The notes beneath the pieces are model-generated. The model worked only from the letters and a program-made list of their open reading frames with translations. It ran no database searches and had not been told where the DNA came from. Made by a program: the position numbers and the translations under genes. 64,000 bases of DNA from NCBI RefSeq assembly GCF_017591435.1, contig NC_059278.1, positions 19,291,989 to 19,355,988 of the forward strand, given 5' to 3'. This DNA is from Portunus trituberculatus (lineage: Eukaryota > Arthropoda > Malacostraca > Decapoda > Portunidae). Shown piece by piece: positions 56,302 to 64,000 of the stretch (positions are counted from its first letter, which is position 1; every line of letters starts with the position of its first letter).

Positions 56302-57461
56302 AAACTACTTTAAAAACAAGTCTCGTAACTTTTAATCTTGTCCAGCCACAGCAAACTAGCCGCGTTGACACTCAGCAGGAAGGAAAAGCACATTCACTCA
56401 TTCACTCACCACTTAACCAATTCACTGCTGAACATTCTTTTCCCACCGTCCCTTACACTTCAGACACCGTTAAAAGTCATGTGGCTCAGAAAACACGGGG
56501 TTAGTCTTTTATTCTCTCTTTACTCTTTCTCTGGCTAAGATAGTATGGAGTTAATCTTTAATTCTTTCTTTACTCTCTTACGCTACCCTGGATGTTAATA
56601 AAATACGATTAAAACAGTAAGAGAGTCAAGAGAGGCGCGAAACTTAAACTGTATTATGAAACATCTATCCATCCATCCATTCTTCCATCCATACTGCCGT
56701 GGTACAGTGGAACCGTGCGTGCTTTGGGGTCCGAGGGTCTCCAAGCGCACGGGTTCGAATCCTGTCCACGGTCCGAGTGAAGGTTGGGCTTCCTCACTCG
56801 GGGCAACGGTTTCCTAGAGGGTGGGCTTTGAGATAGGAGGTGCCACAAAAAAATTCCCCCCTTTAGCCCAGAAATTCCCGTGAAAGGCCCACATGGTATA
56901 TAAATGAAAAAAAAAGGCTCTTGATTTTTTTTTTTTTTTTTTTTTATATCGCCCTATAATGACAGAATAACAACAATTCCACACTAGTGACGGGAGAAAC
57001 ACTCTTGATAACGTGGCAAATCATCACCGTGACCTTTGAAAACAGTCGTGAGAGAGAGAGAGAGATAGCACCATATTCAGAAACGCTTCCCTCTCTCACC
57101 GTGACCATTTTCAAAGACCACAGAGACAATTAGCCGAGTTCGAAAGAGTATTTTTCCGTTGCTAATGCAGAAAACTTGTTAACATGTCACTAGAATCACA
57201 GAAACATCCTTAATACTCGTGTCACCTCAACTAGAGCCTTTTGAAAATAGTGAAGGTGCGGCGCGGATGTGTTTCAGAATACGGGACTTGCCTGGGTAGA
57301 TGATGTGAGGGAAGTTGTCGGCGTGAGGAGGAGGCTGCCGCTTGTCGTGTATGGAGCGATCGTAGCAGGCGGAAATCAAGGCAGTCAGCTCAGCCGCCTC
57401 TACGACAGCCACGGGACTCTCGCTTGCTGCCAACTCCCGCATGATCTCGTCCACAATGCGC
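53301..57461 (-). CDS. Group III secreted phospholipase A2, 3' four exons (5' end not found)
   Basis: Minus-strand exons 57461-57292, 55256-55097, 54841-54689 and 53388-53301 (stop TAG) join in phase. The third-last holds the calcium loop WCGTGN and the active-site CCRDHDLC with its His-Asp pair. The next holds HCDCNESFRKCL and the paired cysteines of the family; the last ends WQVFD then a short tail, as usual for this group. These are hallmarks of bee-venom-type (group III) phospholipases A2, which hydrolyse the sn-2 ester of phospholipids with calcium; in crustaceans they are ordinary secreted enzymes, for instance digestive or immune. The first exon or exons, with the signal peptide, lie upstream of 57461 and could not be located. 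The donor after the 57292 exon is GC, not GT, and touches a MITE. The intron 55257-57291 is largely transposon. Confidence 0.85.
53502..53710 (+). mobile_element. MITE-2 copy (forward)
   Basis: Starts 'cccgtattcagaaactcctt'. It lies 110 bp beyond the last exon of the phospholipase A2 gene, in its final intron. Its right end reads 'gtgagagaacaaagcttttc', the complement of a left end, again suggesting exchange between ends. Confidence 0.6.
54205..54670 (-). repeat. MITE-2-derived tandem array (about 125-140-bp unit)
   Basis: After a MITE-2 terminus ('ccgtattacgaaacgtct') the inner part is repeated three times, each starting near 'gagttttaaag' (54266, 54390, 54530) and ending near 'atagtcgtggtg'. 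Each unit contains the family words 'agcagtcttaagaacccgg' and 'tcgtggtg'. It lies next to an exon of the phospholipase A2 gene. Confidence 0.7.
54925..54990 (+). repeat. (GA)n microsatellite
   Basis: In a phospholipase A2 intron; a (CT)n tract ends right at the donor side of the exon at 55097. Confidence 0.95.
55413..55620 (+). mobile_element. MITE-1 copy in a phospholipase A2 intron
   Basis: Starts TTAACCGCTTCAGTGCTGG and ends 'ggaactgaaggcgttaa', with TTAA at both ends. It lies 150 bp beyond the acceptor side of the exon at 55097-55256. Confidence 0.65.
55745..55943 (-). mobile_element. Second SINE family, reverse copy (head truncated)
   Basis: The minus strand has the B box region 'gggttcaaatcctgtccac', then 'ggaccgagtgtaggttggg' style sequence and the same tail as the copy at 56694, including 'cggggcaacggtttcct'. 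Confidence 0.75.
56249..56300 (+). repeat. (CT)n microsatellite
   Basis: About 52 bp, in the phospholipase A2 intron. Confidence 0.95.
56694..56925 (+). mobile_element. Second SINE family, forward copy
   Basis: tRNA-like head 'gccgtggtacagtgg' (A box) and 'gggttcgaatcctgtcc' (perfect B box), then body 'cactcggggcaacggtttcc' and an A-rich tail with a following T-run. The tRNA isotype is unclear. In the same phospholipase A2 intron as the reverse copy. Confidence 0.75.
56930..57058 (-). mobile_element. MITE-2 fragment (reverse)
   Basis: Carries 'cgggagaaacactcttgat' and 'tttgaaaacagtcgtgagag', in reverse family order. It is inserted between the SINE tail and the next MITE-2. Confidence 0.5.
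57067..57285 (+). mobile_element. MITE-2 copy ending at a splice donor
   Basis: Starts 'accatattcagaaacgcttc' and ends 'gtttcagaatacggg' at 57285. The very next six bases are the GC donor of the phospholipase A2 exon at 57292. Confidence 0.7.
57286..57291 (-). promoter_or_regulatory. Non-canonical GC splice donor
   Basis: Minus strand reads CCCAG then gcaagt. Joining here to the acceptor at 55256 keeps the conserved P-G-T-K-W-C reading. AG|GCAAGT is the usual consensus of the minor GC-AG intron class. No GT gives the same frame. Confidence 0.8.
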
Positions 57462-59035
<1,574 letters not shown>

Positions 59036-59262
59036 ACCTCATTCTGAAACCCTTCTGCGCCCCACCTTCACTATATTCAAAGGACTCTAGTAGAAGTTAC
59101 ACGGGTTTTTTATGGATATTCTTAGGGTGGTAGTGATGAATTAACAAGATTTCTACATTATTCACAGGAGAAACACTCTTGAGAACCCGGCTAATCATCT
59201 CTGTTACCCCTTGAAAATAATCGTGATGATAGAGCAGAGCGTTTCAGGAGACTGGCCGTGTT
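59036..59262 (-). mobile_element. MITE-2 copy (reverse)
   Basis: Starts 'cattctgaaacccttctgcg' and ends 'agagcagagcgtttcagg'; complete but diverged. Confidence 0.6.
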
Positions 59263-59462
59263 TCGTGGTTCCAATGGCTGGCTGGCTGGCGGTAGCATTA
59301 AGGGAGACGGTGAGGGTTGGCTCGGGTTCGCTTTAAGAGAGGCCTCTCCGTGTTAGGTGCGGGCGAGTGTCCAATAATTGATGAAGCGATGGGATGTAGA
59401 TAAAACGAAAGGATGAGGAGGTAGAATGAGAATCCAGGAGATGGAAAAACTAAGAAAATAAC

Positions 59463-59513
<51 letters not shown>

Positions 59514-59846
59514 CAAATTAATAACACAAAAACAAATTGACTTACTCTTAAAAGAAAAAAAAAAATCAGATGAAAGAGAGGACAAGAGGGAAAGGAAAAT
59601 GACATTCATGGAAGGGCAGATTAGCAAACACAGAAGAGACAACAGCAAACAGCGCCGAGGGGGAAGGATTCGAGTCATGCACTTACACATTACGCTACCA
59701 AATTCAAATTAAACAGGGGAGTGAAGGGAGAGACAAAGACTAAATGCACATCTACGCAGAGGGAGGGAGGAAAGGGAAAACGGGAAGGGAAAAAGAGACG
59801 TAACATCTAACGCTCAGCTCCCTCCGCTCATTTATTGAACTTTCCT

Positions 59847-59906
<60 letters not shown>

Positions 59907-60030
59907 TTTATCGTTTAGATGTATTGAGCTTTTGTGATTTTCTTGTTTCGTTTTTATTCTTAATCAAATAAAAAAAAACAAGAATAATTACTACTGTTAA
60001 TATACTGCTACTACTTGTACAAATAGGAAC

Positions 60031-60071
<41 letters not shown>

Positions 60072-60152
60072 GAGGAGGAGGAGGAGGAGGAGGAGGAGGA
60101 GGAGGAGGAGGAGGAGGAGGAGGAGCTGCTACTGGTGTTGCTGATGTAAGAC

Positions 60153-60241
<89 letters not shown>

Positions 60242-60523
60242 ACTCCACCAACACAGACAAGAAACACGAAATAGAAAACAAGCACAGTTGAGTATAGGGG
60301 AGAGAAAACGAATGAGGCTTTCTTTGTTCGGGGATACTAATACTGTTCACTAACATTGGAGGCACAAGCGAGTCATCCTGGGTAGTGATCAACGCTCTCG
60401 CCTGCTACTGGTTGGCATTTATTAGTTGAAAGTGTGCATTTTTAAAGCGCTTCATTGTTTTTTTTTTTTTTTTTTACCAATAAACAAACTGATTGCTCCC
60501 CATCATCACTAAGACAACTCTCC

Positions 60524-60566
<43 letters not shown>

Positions 60567-61202
60567 CACTTAACATCAACTTTCTCGGATCTGCAAAGGA
60601 ACTGGCAAGTGAGTGGGCCTTTTTCTTATCTAATGTTACACTTGCTCAGCTTTCCCCTCTTACATGAAAAAAAAAAAAAAAAAATGTATTATTGCTTGAA
60701 CACAAAGGCAAATCAGTAGGATTCGAATAGAAGATATGAAGTGAGAAGAATAAAAGGTTTGTAAATTTCTCGATTTCTGAGAGAATGATATCAGTCATCT
60801 CGAGGCACGCAGGAACACCAGACCGGCTGTGTTTATAGAGTCGCCACAACAATGCAAGAGTTAACCAGTACTCTCAGCCATTCATACCTTTCTCTGGTAA
60901 ACTCTGCAACTCTACCTGCTTTTTGTATTTCCAGCCTCCTATGACTTGACTTCATTTGAGAGCGAGATTTCAAGACATTTATCTCTTTGTTTTTGGCTAA
61001 CTTTTTCGGATAAGAAACGGGACTGGCAGCTATGTGGGCCTTTTTTTTTTTATTCTATGTTGCGCTTGGACAGTTTTCCCCTCTTACATAGAAAAAAAAT
61101 GTCAAGCCCTCCGCCACACCTCGAGACACCGCCACCTAGTGAGGAGAGACACCCGAGGCCCGCCAAACTCCGCCGTGAAGGAAAGGTTTCTGTCTCTGTG
61201 TT
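59263..61202. other. Intergenic, microsatellite-rich
   Basis: (GA)n 59465-59509, (CT)n 59851-59902, (AGT)n 60030-60070, (GAG)n 60071-60124, (GA)n 60159-60238 and (CA)n 60530-60561. No gene seen. Confidence 0.65.
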
Positions 61203-61415
61203 ATTTTCAGAAACGCTTCCCTCTCTCACCTCGACAATTTTCAAAGACCACAGAGACAATTAGCCGAGTTCTAAAAAGTGTTCCTTCTATTGATAATGCA
61301 GAAAACTTGTTAACACGTCACTGGAATTACAAAACCATCCTTAAAAACCCGTATCATTTCAATTAGAGCCCTCTGAAAATAGTGAAGGTGTGGCGCGGAG
61401 GTGTTTCAGAATATG
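61203..61415 (+). mobile_element. MITE-2 copy (forward)
   Basis: Starts 'attttcagaaacgcttccct' and ends 'gaggtgtttcagaatatggg'. Very similar to the copy at 57067, including the shared variant 'cttccctctctcacc'. Confidence 0.65.
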
Positions 61416-61683
61416 GGTGTCTAACGCTCGTGAAAAGAGTATAGAAAAAAAATATATATATACGTGACCAGGTTTCTAAGCGTCCTATACACCGTCACAC
61501 GCCAGCTAAGTCATCAAGGCCAGCCCAGGTCAGCTTGGGTCATGGTGTTATCAGGGCGAGAATACCAAACTTATTATGTTTCTTTAATTCTTTCTTTCTT
61601 TCTTTCTTTCTTTCTTTTCTCGCTCTCTTTCTTCAATTCAATCATCATTTCTTGATCTGATAACGTGAACAAGGTCCTCTTCG

Positions 61684-61684
<1 letters not shown>

Positions 61685-61746
<62 letters not shown>

Positions 61747-61797
61747 AGGATTCTCTCTCTTTCTCTCCCATCGATTCCTGGCAAGACTGTAGATTGA

Positions 61798-61882
<85 letters not shown>
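61685..61882 (+). repeat. (CT)n and (TG)n microsatellites
   Basis: (CT)n 61685-61743 and (TG)n 61800-61882. Confidence 0.95.
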
Positions 61883-61886
<4 letters not shown>

Positions 61887-61945
61887 TAAATAAACACATA
61901 AACAACGACGAACGCAATAATTAAAATGGAAGAGGGGAAAGGAAT

Positions 61946-61950
<5 letters not shown>

Positions 61951-62016
<66 letters not shown>

Positions 62017-62103
62017 TTAGGTCGTGTCAGGACCCGCCAGTGTTGGGGAGCGGCCAGAATTGGTGGTGGTGGTGGTGGTGGTGGTGGAATGGACGATGGA
62101 ACT

Positions 62104-62174
<71 letters not shown>

Positions 62175-62235
62175 GAGAGAGAGCAATGGAATGACAGAAA
62201 TGGTGGAAAATTCAAAAGAAAAATTAATAAGGAAG

Positions 62236-62315
<80 letters not shown>

Positions 62316-62930
62316 GGATGAGTGGGTGATGGCTGGGGAAGGAAGAGGGAATTATAGTCATGAGGAGGAGGAGGAGGAGGAGGAGGAGGAGGAGGAGGAG
62401 GAGGAGGAGGAGGAGGAGGAGGAGGAGGAGGAAGAAGAAGAAGAAGAAGAAGAAGAAGAAGAAGAAGAAGAAGAAGAAGAAGAAGAAGAAGAAGAAGAAG
62501 AAGAAGAAGAAGAAGGAGAAGAAAAAGAAGAACAAGAACAAGAACAAGAACAAGAACAAGAAGAAGAAAAAGAAGAAGAAAAGAAGAGGAAGAAGAAGAA
62601 AGACACGAGTTGAAGCAGAAAGGAGAAGAAAGAAAGAAGAAAGAGGAAGAAAAAAACAGAACTTAACATACTAAAGACGAGAAAAGGAAGAGGAAAAGAT
62701 GAAGAGGAAAGGAGAAAAAGGAGGAGGGACAAAATGTGACTTGAACTGAAGGAAAAATAAAAGAAAAAGAAAACGAGAAGAGGGTTGAGAAGATGGAAGA
62801 AGAAAAGAAGGACAGGACGTGACATGAATACTGAGGGAGTGAGAAAAGGATGGAGAGTGTGTACTGAGGGAGTGAGAAAAGGATGGAGAGTGAGTACTGA
62901 GGGAGTGAGAAAAGGATGGAGAGTGGCAAT
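61951..62930 (+). repeat. Purine-strand block: (GA)n, (GAG)n, (GAA)n and related
   Basis: (GA)n at 61951-62012, 62106-62185 and 62241-62310, (GAG)n at 62362-62430, (GAA)n to about 62580, then degenerate purine-rich sequence. From about 62360 to 62660 the + strand is almost free of pyrimidines. A short direct repeat containing 'ctgagggagtgagaaaagga' occurs three times at 62831-62923. Poly-Glu, poly-Arg and poly-Ser frames are artefacts. Confidence 0.95.
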
Positions 62931-63109
62931 GGGAAGGAGAGGGCATGGGTATTTACTCGAGAAGGTTTCCAAAGTCAAGCGAAAGAATTACACGGAGTTA
63001 GAGGGGGAAAGTTGAGCAATAACATAACTTCTTTTCCTATCAGTTGCCAGGGGGACGTCACTGCAGACACCCACCTTCTCTGTACAACTCGGTCCCCTAA
63101 GCCTTGTTT

Positions 63110-64000
63110 ATACGAGTATTCTGAAACGCTTTACTCTCAGATGTTCACCCGTGTTCTCAAAACTTTTCACTCTTATATATAGTAGAAATCTTGTTAATCT
63201 GTCACAATAACCATGGAAAAAAAAAAAAACTTGAAAATCCGACTTTAATTACAGCCTTTTCAACGTGCGAGTAATGGAGAGTTCGGTGCAATGTTTTAGA
63301 ATTGTCTCTCACTCGTACCCATTGTAAAACACGTCTTTCACCTCCTAATATCGTGGAAATCCTGTAAATCTATCACAGCAACCATGGAAAAAACCTTAAG
63401 AAATAATTCGACTCTCAATCTGCGAGTATTGGAGGTTTCGGTGCAGCGTTTCAGAATTCTGTCTCTCAATCGCATCCATTACAAACACGTCTTTCACATT
63501 CTAATACCGTGGGAAAAAAAAAATGTAAAAATTCGACTTCAATCACAGCTCTTTCAATCTGTGCGTATTAGAGGTTTCGGTGCAGCATTTCAGAATTATG
63601 TCTCTCAGTCACATCCATTAGAAACACGTCCTTCACCTCCTAATATCGTGAAAATCCCTTTAATCTGTCACAATAACTATGGGTAAAAAAAAAAAAACCC
63701 TTAGAAATCAGGTTTTAATCACAGCCTTTTCAATCTGCCAGTATTGGAGGTTTCGGTGCAGCGTTTCAAAATTATGTCTCTCAGTCACATCCATTACAAA
63801 CTAGTCCTTCACCTCCTGATATCGTAGAAGTCCCGTTAATCTGTCACATTAGCCACGAAAAAAATAAAAATCAGACTTCAATCGCAACCTTTTCAACGTT
63901 CGAATAGATGAGGTTTCGGTGCAACTCCCATTCGTATTCATTACAAACACGTCCTTCACCTATTCATATCGTAGAAATCCCGTTAATCTCGAAAAAAACT
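63110..64000 (+). repeat. MITE-2-derived tandem array (about 140-175-bp unit), continuing past the window
   Basis: Units restart near 63181, 63353, 63508, 63649, 63823 and 63970 with words such as 'tcccgttaatctgtcaca', followed by an A-run, 'gacttcaatcacagcctttt' and 'ggtttcggtgcagcgtttca'. In MITE-2 the same order is 'cttgttaatctgtcac', A-run, 'acttcaactagagcctttt', 'ggtgcggcgcagaagtgttt'. So each unit corresponds to the right half of MITE-2. The array runs off the end of the window. Confidence 0.7.

Noticed and set aside
59298..59690. Hydrophobic minus-strand N-terminus as the missing signal-peptide exon of phospholipase A2
   Set aside because: It starts with a plausible hydrophobic stretch, but no good splice donor in the required phase was found and it runs into a microsatellite.
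62089..62978. Poly-Glu, poly-Arg and poly-Ser frames
   Set aside because: Pure products of GA, GAG and GAA repeats.

Overview
The window looks like nuclear DNA of an arthropod, most likely a decapod crustacean (crab or shrimp type). The evidence is spliced genes with GT-AG introns, a clip-domain serine protease homologue of the masquerade-like kind known from crustacean haemolymph, tRNA-derived SINEs, and extremely dense microsatellites (CA, GA, ACT, AT, GAG, GAA). The species cannot be named from sequence alone.

Layout. 1-8.65 kb is a tandem array of a non-coding unit: one copy of 4.29 kb, one of 3.65 kb and one truncated copy. A fourth diverged copy lies at 39.2-40.2 kb. 8.65-23.4 kb holds no convincing gene; it contains microsatellites, long purine/pyrimidine tracts, MITE-like elements, a possible retroelement relic and a satellite-like array (21.6-22.65 kb). 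23.9-35.1 kb (+) is a nine-exon gene for a secreted, catalytically dead clip-domain serine protease homologue. Tail to tail with it lies an intronless gene (35.5-36.1 kb, -) for a small CCCH zinc-finger plus MJ1316/DUF504-domain protein. 36.5-40.6 kb is a transposon cluster: a hAT end, SINE copies, a CR1/Jockey-like non-LTR relic with a (TTA)n tail, and the fourth copy of the 4.3-kb unit. 40.96-44.32 kb (+) encodes an unrecognised secreted protein in six exons, with three places where the reading frame does not connect. 45.7-50.5 kb (-) is the SUMO-conjugating enzyme Ubc9, complete, with nested hAT elements in one intron. 53.3-57.5 kb (-) holds the last four exons of a group III secreted phospholipase A2; its first exon was not found. 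57.5-64 kb is repeats, ending in an array of about 150-bp units that I read as derived from one MITE family.

The genes do not form a pathway. The protease homologue (immune or clotting type), the phospholipase and the unknown protein are probably extracellular; Ubc9 and the zinc-finger protein are housekeeping or nuclear. What unifies the window is repeat biology. One MITE-like family (called MITE-2 here) occurs at least a dozen times, fills introns, sits against a splice donor and appears to have seeded tandem arrays. A second family (MITE-1) has TTAA ends like piggyBac relatives. No single spectacular new system was found. The most interesting items are the MITE-to-satellite transition, the GC splice donor touching a MITE, and the unrecognised secreted protein.
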